NCBI GenBank assembly: GCA_022393335.1 | Contig: JAJEKB010020941.1 | Coordinates: 775,055-839,054 of the forward strand | Length of the DNA stretch: 64,000 bases | Direction: 5' to 3' | Source of the DNA: Macrotrachela quadricornifera | Lineage: Eukaryota > Rotifera > Eurotatoria > Philodinida > Philodinidae | Shown: one piece after another, positions 47,000 to 58,959 of the stretch | How positions within the stretch are numbered: the first letter of the stretch is position 1 | How the letters are laid out: each line of letters begins with the position of its first letter | Made by a program: the position numbers and the translations under genes | Notes under the pieces: model-generated | Seen by the model: the letters and a program-made list of their open reading frames with translations, nothing else | What the model was told of the DNA's origin: nothing | Databases searched by the model: none

Positions 47000-47262
47000 A
47001 TTGAATTTTTAGCCGCACATTATCTGCGATATAACCCTTTTTTTCAGAAAAGGGAATATTTCAGAATCCTCTATATTATTTAAATCATCAAATATATCAT
47101 CACTATCATCACCTTTTATTGATTCATCACCACATTCATCCTGTCGACGTAGAGGTTCTATTGCTGCCGGAAAGATTCCTTTAAGCAACATTCCAGAGGG
47201 CAGCTAGTCGTTCGTCGGCGTCCCTTCAGGATGCCATTCATGGTTAGCCGCCCCTATTTAGT
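47000..47262. repeat. repeat-associated segment with the third 58-bp motif copy
   Basis: 46973-47056 ('gattggcttggacagacaca' .. 'cagaaaagggaat') resembles 49146-49214, the right border of the CCAAT-rich tandem array. 47205-47262 is a diverged copy of the 58-bp palindromic motif. The small minus frame 47009-47191 is acidic (GDDSDDIFDDLNNIEDSE) and may be the C-terminus of an old transposase, but this cannot be shown. Confidence 0.5.
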
Positions 47263-48404
47263 TGTACATATCCAGATGATCGCCCATTTTAGTTTTCAAA
47301 CTTCTCAATTAACTTTGGCTTTGTAAGAAAAATTGTGAAATTTATAATCAAACAATTTTTATTACGAAACCGCAAAAATCAAACTTTGTCATGAAACACT
47401 CGTTAGAGTTTAACTGTTCGGCTACTCTTAATTACCTTAACTAATCTTACCTATTCTCAACCAAACCATGTTGTTTTGACTGTAAAGCATTTCCTGACAT
47501 GATGCTTATTGACCTTCAACTGCCACAAACAAACCCACAATTGCTTTTCAGTTTTATTCATATGATCCTTCTTTTAGTCGAGCGAATACTAAACTGATAT
47601 CAGATTCGGATTCTTGGTCTTCGATAGTCTTTAGTAAAGCGCAATCAAAACAAGTGACTGATGCTGCCTGCACATCAGTGCGTCCATACTTTATCCTATG
47701 AATATCTATTACTAATTGTCTTTTTAGAGATACTGCATGCATAAGAGAAAACAATACACGTTCTAACGATAATTAATAGTTTTCTTCTTTTTCCTAGTGC
47801 CAGGGCTAGTCCACCCTGAGTACACTAGTAATGAAAAGACCAAACAATTCTAATGATGATGTAAACTATTATTAATTTTCATCTAAACCTGTAAAATGAA
47901 TGTAATTATGAATTTTGAGATAGAAATTTTGCACGATAAACCATTTATCGATAGATATAAAGATGATTACAGATTGAATATTTTTTAACGTGTTCCTATA
48001 ATAACACATACAACTAACATCTGGTATTTGGGTTGTTCAGCTGTTTCTAACGTAAGAACCATTTTCAGACTATCGGCGAATTATTTACTCAGTACATGTC
48101 TATTATTCGTCTCTCACACATCAATGCACTGTGCCTATCCTCATATACGCTGAAGTAGTCATGGCTGTGCCCATGCCATTTCTCTCTCTTACGTACAGCC
48201 TGTTCATCACCCCTCCGAACATTTTTGATTTGATATTCTTTTTCTTCCTTGGTACATGTATATAACGATACTGCTTCACTCTGTGTTCATTTCTGCTACT
48301 CAATCCTTTCGTCAACGGTATGTCTGCGTACCACCTGATTCAGACTCAGATTTCGCATCTATCAAACATACCCGGCTGTATCTCAAGCGCCTGGAAACAT
48401 AGAT
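47263..48404. other. spacer without a recognised gene
   Basis: The minus frame 47554-47754 and others near 48121-48518 have no recognisable domain. Confidence 0.4.
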
Positions 48405-49165
48405 GGTCAGAATCCGGACCAAAAATAACCTTAGTGGACCGAATTGCGAATCAAAGAAATCTGATTGGCTGATTTGTCCCCCCCCCTCAAATCCTATTGG
48501 TTGAAACCACAATGTCAAAAAACCCTATTGGTCGAAATCCTGCCCAAAAATAACCTTAGTGGACCGAATTGCAGACCAAAGAAATCTGATTGGCTGATTT
48601 GCCCCCCCCCCCTCCCTCAAATCCTATTGGTTGAAACCACAATGTCAAAAAACCTCATTGGTCGAAATCCCGACCAAAAAGAACCTTAGTGGGCCGAATT
48701 GTGAACCAAAGAAATCTGATTGGCTGAATTTGCCTCCCCCCCCCAATGCTGAAATCCTATTGGTTGAAACCGCAATATCAAATAACCCTTAATGGTCAAA
48801 ACCCCGACTCAAAATAATGTTCCTTGGTCAAGTTACAATTTGAAGAAATCTGATTGGCTGAATTCGCCCCCCCCCCCCCCCGATGCTGAAATCCTATTGG
48901 TTGAAACCGCAATGTCAAATAACCCTAAACGGTCGAAACCCGGACCCAAAATAACGTTGCTGGACTAAGTTACGGCTTGAAGAAATCTGATTGGCTTAAA
49001 TCTACCTCCCCCCTTTTATCGAAATCCTATTGGTTAACAATGTTGAAATCCTATTGGTTGAAATCGCAATGTCGAATAACCCTTATTGGTCGAAATCCCG
49101 ACCCAAAATAACATTCCTGTGCTAAACTATAGCTTGATGAAATCTGATTGGCTTGGACAAACAAA
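48405..49165. repeat. tandem array of six 123-155-bp units, each with several ATTGG (CCAAT) boxes and a poly-C run
   Basis: Unit starts ('cccaaaataac' phrase) lie near 48419, 48543, 48673, 48805, 48940 and 49095. Each unit has GATTGGCT, then a C-run (8 to 14 Cs), then TCCTATTGGTTGAAA, then a TTGGTCGAAA-type word. At least fourteen ATTGG pentamers lie in the same orientation within 760 bp. Frames across it (48312-48518, 48465-48689) are repeat translations. Confidence 0.88.
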
Positions 49166-49215
49166 CTTTAACGATTTTTAACGAGCCTATAACCCTTTCT
49201 TTCAGAAAAGGGAAT

Positions 49216-49770
49216 AAGAAAAGAAAAACATAGAATATTGAGACTTATTCATTTTATTTATAGTCTACCAGAAGAATGTCAAATATAGTACATTGTTTTA
49301 TTCTCAAATAAGTTATAGAGAGAAGAGATAATAAATTGGTTTCTAGTTTGCGTCAGATGCTATTGTATCGATGTTCGTACACATATCACGTTGGTAACAA
49401 TATATGCCTGCGATTATGGTATCAAACGGAGGTTCTGGTATTGTCAATCTAGCTCTATGGATGATCACCATAATTTGGAAGGTATCCCGCCAGGCACTAT
49501 TTACACAGAAATGCGCCGAGGAGGAAGGAGAGACATTCGCTATTCTAATAATTAAATTGTCACTTGATGGATTATGCATTACAAAATTTCGTTGAGGGTT
49601 ATGTGATAACCACTTTCAAATGGCATTTTTCATCAATTAATATATTCAATATTATTCCAATTGAGACCTTTGTACCGTTAAGAATAATATCAGATCGGCT
49701 GGATTGACAAGAAACGTCATTAAAATTAAAAGAATTTGTTATACATTCTAAAAGATATATACATATAAAT
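49216..49770. other. spacer without a recognised gene
   Basis: Overlapping opposite frames at 49343-49595 have no domain; nothing supported. Confidence 0.35.
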
Positions 49771-50105
49771 ATGGAGATGGTCAGTCTGGCCGGAAGGCCC
49801 ACTAATTTTTTTTCTGTTGTAAGGATGAAACATGTTATTGTTCGGGCTATATGAGAGAGGCACATCGATAACCCTGAATTGGCCCGAATATTACCATGTT
49901 TTATGCTTACAATAGTAGAGAACAAGTACCACCTTATGGAGGGAGCTAATAACCTTTCTCTACTATTTTATGGACAAAATATGGTAATGTTCGGGCCAAT
50001 TCAGGGTTATCAATGTCCCTCTCTCATATGGTCCGAACGATAACATGTTTTATCCTTACAACAGAAAAAAATTAATGGGCCTTCGACCAGACTGGCCATC
50101 CCCAT
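49771..50105. repeat. hairpin made of two mirrored 'GTTCGGGC' MITE cores
   Basis: The left arm (49771-49923) mirrors the right (about 49955-50105): 'ggagatggtcagtctgg' against 'ccagactggccatcc'. Each arm is itself a core of about 110 bp whose ends are inverted copies ('gtaaggatgaaacatg' and 'catgttttatgcttac'). Confidence 0.88.
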
Positions 50106-50506
50106 ATATATATAAATATATGATTTCTGTCAATTTGTGATCAATAATTGAAAACTTATCTTTTTAAATATTCTGCATAAATAAATAGAAAATGACGATA
50201 GATTAGCCGGATCATTATTCGTAACATTTTATGATCGCTTCGATACTTCCTTTCATTGAATCAAGAGTACTCGAAATACTGAGAAATTTCCATTGACACC
50301 AAGAATGAATATTAATAAGTTTAAGACTAATATAAAACTATCTAATAAAACATCATTGATATCGTTCGTTTTCATAATCGCATTGGGAATCTCGTTTGAC
50401 ACTGTTATTAAAAATAGGAAAATGAGAGGTTTTTTATTAACGTAAAAAACATCAAAGTGAGAAAAAGAAAAAAGGAAATGGTACGGTTATATGCTGGTCG
50501 ATTCTG
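50106..50506. other. spacer between two hairpin elements
   Basis: AT-rich, nothing recognised. Confidence 0.35.
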
Positions 50507-51317
50507 ACAATGAAGGTGTTTCAAGTGATAAGCGAAAAACCTAGATTTATTTACATCAAATGAAAGCCCTCACTGCCAAACTAACAAGGTTAAAATATTA
50601 GCGGCCTTGAGCTTGCCTAGAGAGAAATATTTTAATTTTAAGGTATGTGCAATATAGGTATATAAATGAATCAGAGAACGTTTTCTTCACTATTATAAGG
50701 ACACAACATAATGTTGTTCGGTTCGATTATGGGGCTTGTAGAGTTCCTCTTTCATATGGCCCGAACAACACCATGTGTTATCCTTATAATAGTAGAGTGA
50801 ATTCTTCCTGCAGCTCATGGAAACGGCTTTTTCTATGAACGATTACAAAAATTTAACTCTACTATTATAAGGACAAAATATAAGGTTATTTGGGCCATAT
50901 GAAAGAGCATCCTTGATAACCTAAAAATGACCCGAACAACACTATATTTTGTCCTTATAATAGTAGAGTTAAATTTTTGTAATCGTTCATAGAAAAAGCC
51001 GTTTCCATGAGCTACAAAAAAAATTCACTCTACTATTATAAGAATAAACATGCTCGTGTTCGGCCATGTAAAAGAGAGGGTCCCTATAAACCCCATAATC
51101 GGTCCGAATAACCTTATGTTTTGTCCTTACAGTAGTGGGTAAAACGTTCTCTGATTCATTTATATACCTATATTGCACATACCTTAAAATTAGAATATCT
51201 CCTTCTAGGCAAGCCAAGCGCCGCTAATATTTTAACCTTGTTAGTTTGGCATGAGAGCTTTCATTTGATATAAACAAATCTAGGTTTTTCGCTTATCACT
51301 TGAAACACCTCCATTGT
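50507..51317. repeat. 811-bp giant hairpin containing three nested MITE cores
   Basis: The arms run from ACAATGAAGGTGTTTCAAG (50507) to its complement ending CATTGT (51317), with about 385 bp per arm. The left arm core (50684-50800), the central core (50850-50970, at the axis) and the right arm core (51023-51145) each have inverted ends of the form 'ctactattataaggaca' / 'tgtccttataatagtag' and inner GTTCGG / CCGAAC blocks. Paired frames 50647-50838 (+) and 50987-51217 (-) are mirror images. Confidence 0.9.
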
Positions 51318-52258
51318 GAGAGGAGAGAATTTTTCACTTTGACAAAAACCAAATTCACTTTATTATGCATCTTATGATAGCTAATCTGTATTATTGGGTC
51401 ATAGAAGCCAAACTAGTCTGATGATTGATCTTATAGAAAACTTAAGGCGTGAGTCCAAGTCGATACTGCTTACAATTTCAAAAGATCATTATTCTGATGA
51501 TTGCATCGTGAGAGACGACAAAGTTAAGTGAAAACCTAGACGAGATCTCTGATAATAACTCAAATAATTTTTGCTTTCAGCGTTTGGTGATGATTCTAAT
51601 TTGCTTGTATTATAATAGAGGCATTTATACTTTTGCTAGATTTCGTTATCTTTATCGAATTGTTCTTGCATCTCTAGGTTTATTTTAACGTGTTATTAAT
51701 ATATGTTCGATGTTGCCAAAAGACTGAGTATAAAAGTTTTTCGAACTTCTGAATCCTGAGTAATGGTAGTTCTTAATTGAATTGATACGCTCATTAAGTA
51801 TTGTGGTTCTCAAATAAATAGTTCTTATTCATCGTCGAAAATTCGCCATTTAATTGAATTACCAAAAGTTTTCTTTTTCTTTAAAATCAATTAGCTAAGG
51901 CATCGGCAGGATAAACTGAAATTAAAAGTCAAATGCAAACGTTGACACCGCGAATTTTCGGTCTCCCAAGAATTCGCTCTTCTCTGATTGTATGAACCAC
52001 TAATGTTGTAATATCTTTTTATCCTCCATCTGTCGTTCAAAATCGCTTAAAAGTTTTCTTTATACTCAATTTTACTTTCATACTTTGCATATGTAATAAA
52101 AACTAACAGCCAATTTCCATCATTTAATGGTCATCCTCAATGAACTAGAAAAGCCGTCTTGAATGTTTTTCCATCACTTGAACAGAAATGAGAATGTTTT
52201 TAGGATGGTTTGGATTAATTTTTATTTATATTTTGTTTATTTCTCCTTCTATGTTTAG
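51318..52258. other. spacer upstream of the F-box-like fragment
   Basis: No gene recognised. Confidence 0.35.
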
Positions 52259-52572
52259 GCGATGTTTTAGAAACATTATCAACTGAGTTAATAATAATGG
52301 TATATGAACATCTTAAATTATTTGATATTGTTCAATCCTTTGTTCATCTTAACCAACATTTCAATTCATTAAGGTGTCTATTGGTTACTTTCTTTCTGTC
52401 GCACGCAGTAGTAGGACAGGGTAAAAAAATAAATCATGAATGTAACATTTTTTTTTCTGAATGTTTTAGTTAGTGTAGCCAACCGTTATGTTAATCTGTA
52501 TATCTTATCAGCAGTAGAAACTGAAGAAATCATTCTACTGATTTGTAAAGATATGATTTCATTAAAAAATTG
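52259..52572 (+). pseudogene. F-box-like fragment
   Basis: After a possible acceptor (ATGTTTAG|GC) the frame reads DVLETLSTELIIMVYEHLKL and then FDIVQSFVHLNQHFNSL, the pattern of the F-box in the many bdelloid F-box proteins. A donor (AAG|GTGTCT) and an acceptor near 52473 would continue it with RYVNLYILSAVETEEIILL before a stop at 52570-52572. F-box proteins recruit substrates to SCF ubiquitin ligases. The upstream start and the expected long C-terminal part are missing, so this is probably a remnant. Confidence 0.45.
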
Positions 52573-53046
52573 ATCAATTTATTTTTTCTTCTGTTGATAG
52601 TAATGATGATTTATCTAAACAGTATCCCTTAGTATAATATTTATCTCTGACAAAAATGGATCATATATTCTACCAACAACTCAGTTCATCTACTGCGAAT
52701 TCATTTAAATTTTTTAAGAAATTAGAATTAAAAAGTAGAATTGACATCAATCACAAATCGCCAAGTAATTCCAGTGAGCATATCATCTAACAAGTTCTTT
52801 CAATTGAAGAATTCTCTATAAATGCATGTGCTTGGTTAACTAATTTTAGCAATTTCAGTCTTACATTATATGAATCTCTCAACACTCTCACAGTTGTGTG
52901 ATCAACTTGTTGTAGCATAGTTTACTATGGTCCTATCTCGCATCTATTAATCTTGACTAATACAAATAAACTATGTAAAAAAAAGCATCAAGCTCTAATA
53001 ATACTGCTGAACTGTTCGATTACAATAAGTAGAAAGTACGTCTTCT
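52573..53046. other. spacer 3' of the MORN gene
   Basis: No gene recognised. Possibly contains further decayed F-box gene sequence. Confidence 0.35.
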
Positions 53047-54180
53047 TTAATTAGCAAAAACATCATTTTCCCACACTCCCTGTTTAATTGTTCCATTCGA
53101 ATATCGCATTTTGCCCTGTCCGTGCATATTGTCATCTTTGAACTGTCCCTCGTATTTATCACCATCGGACCAGGTAAAAACACCTTGACCTGTTTGGTTG
53201 TCGTTAACCCAATCACCAACGTATTTATTGCCGCTGGCATAATAATAGGTGCCATGTCCATGCATCTTACCATCTTTGAATTGTCCCTCGTATTTCGCAC
53301 CACTGGACCAGCTAAAGACACCTTGACCTGTTTGGTTGTCGTTAACCCAATCACCAACATATTTATTGCCGCTGGCAAAATAATGGGTACCACGTCCGTG
53401 CTTCCTACCATCATTGAATTGTCCCTCGTACTTGTCACCATTGGGCCAGTTGTGGACACCTTGGCCTGTTTGGTTGTCGTTAACCCAATCACCAACGTAT
53501 TTATTGCCGTTGGCATAATGATAGGTGCCATGTCCATGCTTCTTACCATCTTTGAATTGTCCCTCGTATTTCGCACCACTGGACCAGCTAAAGACACCTT
53601 GGCCTGTTCTCATGTCGTTAACCCAATCACCAACATATTTATTGCCGTTGGCAAAATAACAGGTGCCACGTCCGTGCATCTTATTGTCTTTGAATTGTCC
53701 CTCGTATTTATCACCATCGTATTTATCACCATCGGACCAGCTAAAGACACCTTCGCCTGTTTTACTGTCGTTCACCCAATCACCAACATATTTGTTGCCG
53801 TTGGCATAATAATAGGTACCATGTCCATGCATCTTACCATCTTTGAATTGTCCCTCGTAATTGTCACCATTGGGCCAGCTAAAGACACCTTGGCCTGTTC
53901 TACTGTCGTTAATCCAATCACCAACATATTTGTTGCCGTTGGCAGAATAATAGGTGCCATGCCCGTGCTTCTTATCGTCTTTGAGTTGTCCCTCGTATTT
54001 ATCACCATCGGACCAGCTAAAGACACCTTGACCTGTTTTACTGCCGTTAACCCAATCACCAACGTATTTGTCGCCGTTGGCATAATAACAGGTGCCATAT
54101 CCATGCATCTTCCCGTCTTTGAATGGTCCCTCGTATTTATCACCGTCGGACGAAATATAGACTTTTTGAACTGTTTTCAA
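53047..54180 (-). CDS. MORN-repeat protein (15 full repeats plus a partial one)
   Basis: On the minus strand the protein is almost entirely 23-residue MORN repeats alternating between two types, GDKYEGQFKDGKMHGHGTYY and GNKYVGDWVNDNQTGQGVFS. So the DNA is a 138-bp dimer repeated about seven times. A five-residue slip duplication (GDKYD before GDKYEG) lies near 53716-53730. The last partial repeat ends WENDVFAN. MORN repeats bind phospholipids or act as protein scaffolds; no kinase or SET domain is attached. No ATG opens the frame: 54178-54180 is TTG and no upstream in-frame ATG is close. An 'AAAACAG' acceptor at about 54168-54174 suggests that a 5' exon is missing. Opposite-strand frames are shadows. 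Confidence 0.85.
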   Translation of the reverse strand: MKTVQKVYISSDGDKYEGPFKDGKMHGYGTCYYANGDKYVGDWVNGSKTGQGVFSWSDGDKYEGQLKDDKKHGHGTYYSANGNKYVGDWINDSRTGQGVFSWPNGDNYEGQFKDGKMHGHGTYYYANGNKYVGDWVNDSKTGEGVFSWSDGDKYDGDKYEGQFKDNKMHGRGTCYFANGNKYVGDWVNDMRTGQGVFSWSSGAKYEGQFKDGKKHGHGTYHYANGNKYVGDWVNDNQTGQGVHNWPNGDKYEGQFNDGRKHGRGTHYFASGNKYVGDWVNDNQTGQGVFSWSSGAKYEGQFKDGKMHGHGTYYYASGNKYVGDWVNDNQTGQGVFTWSDGDKYEGQFKDDNMHGQGKMRYSNGTIKQGVWENDVFAN

Positions 54181-56360
54181 AATAAAAATTTTGTAAATAA
54201 AATCATGATGGGTCTACAATGGTGGATTTACATCAAAAAGTCCTAAGAACGAATAAGAACACGAGTAGAACTGGGAGTGGAATTGAAGACCATTAGAACT
54301 ACTGCTCAACTCATGTGATAGAGAATAACTATTTTTTGGGATTTAGTCTTTTCCATCCTTCCCAATGACGCATTCAATAAAATTGGAAAATACACGATCA
54401 GGTAGCGGCGCCGATGACGGTCGTGGCTACTTGTGAAAGAGATGGTTGAAGTCGCTCTAACAATTACAGTCGTCATTTTCACGATGAATTGATAATACTA
54501 TGATTTTGTTCACAATAGAGTATTGCCTGCCCGTACTCGCGCTGTAAGGTGGACTCCCACATCTCGCATAAACTAGCATTCGGATTTCTAATGAGAAAGA
54601 CGATAAGCTAATAAAGTGCTAATAATTGTGCATGTTGATTGTAAGACTTCCTTTCCATAGTAGGTATTGTACATTTTAGCTACCGCATCAACCAGTTAGT
54701 TGGATGACAGTAGACAACCAGAATGAAGGCTGTTTCTAACGAAGTATTATCCTACATATCTGATCAAGAAATAAATTATTCTCTTTACGATAGTTTGACT
54801 CTGGCGGAGAGGCTTCTTGTTGAATTTCTGAAGTCAATGTGAACTTAATGAAATTCGGCATTTTTTGGTTAATGCCACTTTCTGTCAAGTGATCGATACA
54901 TTTGCTTCAATCTCAGGGTTTCAGTGTAACATGTTTTCATGGAAAACGTTTCTCTATCGAAGTTATATTTTGAAAATTATCTTTTTAGGAACAAACTATA
55001 CTTCGTGTGTGTAGTATAAGCCAACATATTAACAGATCAGGCTAATCATTCCTAGATCACCTTATAAAAGTCGATATTTTTTTCAGTACGACGATATGTC
55101 TCTAAAAGTATTGGCTGTTCCGTCAAGACTTGAAGTATTCGCATTTTAGTCGAAAGATTTCAGTTCTTTCTGTCACTCATCATAAGTCACAACAAAAGAA
55201 CTAAAACTTGGGGGATGTAGAAAGATTCAGTCTGTTTTCAAAAGCGAAAGGTTTGTAAGACGTATATGAGTATGATCTTTGCTGTCTAATGCCAAATTTT
55301 CTCGAAAAGTTGCGGATATACAAAGGAATCTGTGAACAGGAGGGAGCAATTCATAGTAAAGTCTTACCTAATATGATAGTCGTTGATGTTGTTGTTAGCG
55401 ATTGTGTATTAACAAGGACTGCTGTTTAATTAGAAAAAAAATATAAAACATCTAACAAAATACTTCAATCAGAACAGTATAAACGAAAATTTCTGATATC
55501 ACTAGAAACCAGTTTGTCTGTTGTTAAATAAGAAGAATACATGCGAAATGCTTCATGGCTCATTTTTAAAGATAAGATGCGAAAATTACAAGAAGAAATC
55601 AAATCTGATTTTATGGGTGTCATAATATTCATAGAATTAAAGCAAGCTTTCAGAATTAGTTAGTTGCAAAATAAACTCTCACGATGTTTCTCACCTTCAA
55701 ATATGTAGCAGTGGTTTCTTAAAGAAAATTGTGAAGTGAATATCTAAATAACTTCAGCATCCACGTAAATACCATGCAGTTACAAGAAATAAACGATATG
55801 AAACCTTTCAATACACTATCAGATAGATTAATAAATAAAGCAGTGACTAAATTCCGTGAATTCAGAACTTTTGAGAAATTCTTGCGCTCTTAAGGGTACC
55901 CATCCCCTCTCTTTTTTTGTCGAACTTTTTAGCCAAATTTTTTTTTTGTTTATATGCACTGTAGATAGACCATGTGTTGGTATTTCGATCGGCACTGCCA
56001 TTCAATTGCTATCGGGTGTCCACCAAAAGCTTATACCAAAAAAAATTTTTTTAAAAAACGTTTTAATGTGCTCAGTGGATTCTACATGAAAATTTATTCA
56101 TAAAAATGTTGGAAAAAAACCGGACTGTTGCCAAACTTTTCGTTTCTCTCAAAACTAGTTTTTCATACACAGGACTGAATTGTGCATTGGACAACTTTCC
56201 TTTAACTATGTCCGATCGAGCTGAAATATTTACCATAGATACTTTGACCTATTCTCCAGAGCTAAAATTGTCGGTTTTCATTTCTGATATCTCGATCTGG
56301 ATTTATAGAGTTCGGAAGGTTAAAAACCTGGTTCTGGGAAAAACCTTTACGTATTTTTTG
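54181..56360. other. spacer upstream of the MORN gene
   Basis: No gene recognised. A first exon of the MORN gene may lie near 54200-54400. 55890-55925 ('gggtacccatcccctctctttttttgtcg') is an inverted match to 59470-59500. From about 56190 the sequence ('gatcgagctgaaat') already resembles the family-T repeat. Confidence 0.4.
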
Positions 56361-57508
56361 TGTACTCAAATAGTGAGTACACTACTAAAATCGGTCTGTG
56401 TGTCCGGCCGTCCGGCCGTTTACACCATAACTTTTGACAATTACATTCGATTGAGCTGAAATTTTGTGCACAGAATTGTCTCATCAATATCTCGGTCGAG
56501 TTCGAAGATGAGAAGGATCTGGCAAGAAATAGTTGAGTTATCGAGAAAATTGTCATTATTCACTAGACCATCTCTGAGGAGGGGTACAGGGATTTTTTCA
56601 AAAAAATTTTTTTTCTCAGAACTATTTAAAATATATATAAATCGACTCAGTTTTTAACGCTGATTCCGAATATGATATTAGTTTTGAATGAAATCGTAGT
56701 TTTTTAAGTGAAAGTTGCCTAAACAGGGTCCAAAAATGCACAAAATCTGTATCTTAAGGCCAGTGTACGCAAATATGTCTTAGGTGACTAATAGTTTTGG
56801 GGTATTCTAGAAGCATGGTTTTGTCGCTACTAAAAAGAGTTATCAAATGGAAAAAATCCGAACTCGATAGCTATTAACATTGGTGCATTATTATGAAAAT
56901 ATTGATGTCTCTGTATATCATATATCTATCATAGATCCATGAGGTTACCTATCACCATAATCTCGCTAGATACAAGCACAAATACATTCTGAAATAACTC
57001 CTCCATACCCAGTTTTCCAAGCTGATCACGAATCTGAACTCGGTTTGTGTCATTTCTAAAGATATTATATCACTGTGGGAGTTAAATCAATGTTCACTAG
57101 ATAGGATCGACTACAGTATCATCCATGGTAGCTTGCTTCCCCAGGTTTCTTTATTCTTTCAATTCAGTGGCAAAAGATGTGTCTTGATGAGATCTGTGTC
57201 TTATAGAAAAATAAGCCTAGGATCTCGTGCAGCAGGTGAGAAAAATCCAAAATACAACCTCCCGCTGTGTAATATTGCTTCGAATTTCCTCAGTTTTTGA
57301 ATTCTATCACTTCTTTTATCTCAAAAGTTACTCACTTGAGTAGAATGAATTTGTAGACTAAACTGTTTTCTGTCCAAATGAGATGTCCCAGAGCTAAAAT
57401 GGCCAACTCGTTCACGAGATAAGGTCCAAATGCTGAGCATATACTCAAGATAGATAGTCTTTAGAGAGTTCGATCAAAATCAATTTGTCGTCAATCATTT
57501 TTACTTTT
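56361..57508. repeat. dispersed repeat family T, copy 2
   Basis: Begins TGTACTCAAATAG..GAGTACAC, then GTGTGTCCGGCCGTCCGGCC, 'gattgagctgaaattttgtg', and continues collinear with 22877-23895. It stops at 'catttttacttttt' without the GAAGTACA end present in the intron copy. Overlapping frames (56106-56459, 56466-56657) are repeat translations. Confidence 0.85.
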
Positions 57509-57634
57509 TTACTGTTTAGTCGTGACATAAACCATGCGCTAATAACTTATAATGCATTCTACTTCAGTTTGACTTATATCTATAAAAATTTTTCGTTAGA
57601 TAATTGAGTTGGTTGACTCAAACAGTCCTTTTGG

Positions 57635-58890
57635 TGTACTCAAAAAGTTCATAGACTCTAGAATCGGTCAGTGTGTCCGGCCGTCCGGCCGTCCGTTCGT
57701 CCGTCCGTCCGTTTACACGATAGCTTTTGAAAGGCTCATCCAAATGGCATGAAATTTTGTACATAGAATGATCTCATCAATATCTCAGTCGAGAGAAGAA
57801 GATGAGGAGGATCCGTTAAGGATTTGCTGTGTTACGGTAAAAATATTCTAATTTTCTCTGTAAATAATGACCTTTTCTAATTTTTCTAATTTTCTTTAAG
57901 GAAAAGATTTATCATAATCAAAACAAAACTTCAACTATCATATACCAATAGATAGAGAATTTCATGGGCTGCGAAATGATGCTAATTTATACGAGTAAAT
58001 AAGTTCGTACAAGATTTCCTCTGTATGACAGTGTCGAAAAACTGAAGAACTCATATATCTTGACAATGTGCCAGTGTAATATTTGTTTGTTTTGGATGTT
58101 ACCAATACCATTTTTTTCAGAGTAGATTAAACTCGTTAAGAGCTATAAAATGATGCAAAATAATAGGGATAGATATGCTGCGCTTAATATTTCTTCAATG
58201 TGACACGTGAGAAAAATCATAAAAAAGCTGTATAACTTAATTGTGTCTGCGTCACATTCGTTTGTTCTCCATAGAACCAACCTTATTTTTATGCACTCGA
58301 AAAGCAAAGTTCATGATAGATTGATTTTGATCAACCTATCTAAAAAGTTTTATCTTTGAGCGCACTAAGGAACTGCTCCTTAGGCCCTACAGATGCTCTC
58401 TTTTTGTCCCGTAGGACGTGGCGAGGAGTTAGTTCCACAGACTTTATTAATTTTCATAAATGAAAATTTGTTTTTTTAGTTAAAGCTTGTTTCATATTAT
58501 ATTTCATATTCTAAACTCATGTTAATAAAGTCAAAGTGTGGTACAAATTGTTGAGGATCATCTTGAAAAGGCGAAAAAGCATTATAATGGGTGCCATTAT
58601 AATAAATACAAAATCCTAATTTATTCATAAATAAATTCACCGTTTTCTGAAGAAAATAAAAAAAAACTAAAGAAAATCAAAGCAAAAATTATTGTATATA
58701 ATGAATATTTTTCTGGTCAATAATAATTTACGATCTTAGAACGTGACTAGACTAGGTCAACTTAATATTTTCAGATCCTGACCTGGATTTGTACCCGGCG
58801 AGCTCTAGTCGACACATTATAGAATGACTCATACGTCTTATTTACTTTTTGAAGTACACATAACTCTCGGATTTAAATCCGAGGTTTCCG
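57635..58890. repeat. dispersed repeat family T, copy 3 (different interior)
   Basis: Starts TGTACTCAAAAAG (57635-57647), then a GTCCGGCCGTCC run extended by extra CCGT units. It ends CTTTTTGAAGTACA (58846-58859) followed by the perfect palindrome CTCGGATTTAAATCCGAG (58866-58883). The middle differs from copy 2. Start and end are an imperfect inverted pair. Confidence 0.75.
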
Positions 58891-58959
58891 CACTTTTTTA
58901 TAACAAAAAAAGAAAGTGAGATTTTTCAAAAAAGCTGAAAATTACCTCTGAGATATGGT

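Noticed and set aside
48312..48689. Frames across the CCAAT array
   Set aside because: Open only because of the tandem repeat; poly-C runs shift between units.
48405..49165. CRISPR-like array
   Set aside because: Units are 123-155 bp with no short repeat/spacer pattern, and the genome is eukaryotic.
53122..54246. 374-codon plus-strand frame of regular hydrophobic repeats
   Set aside because: Antisense shadow of the MORN repeats; periodicity comes from the 69-bp coding repeat.
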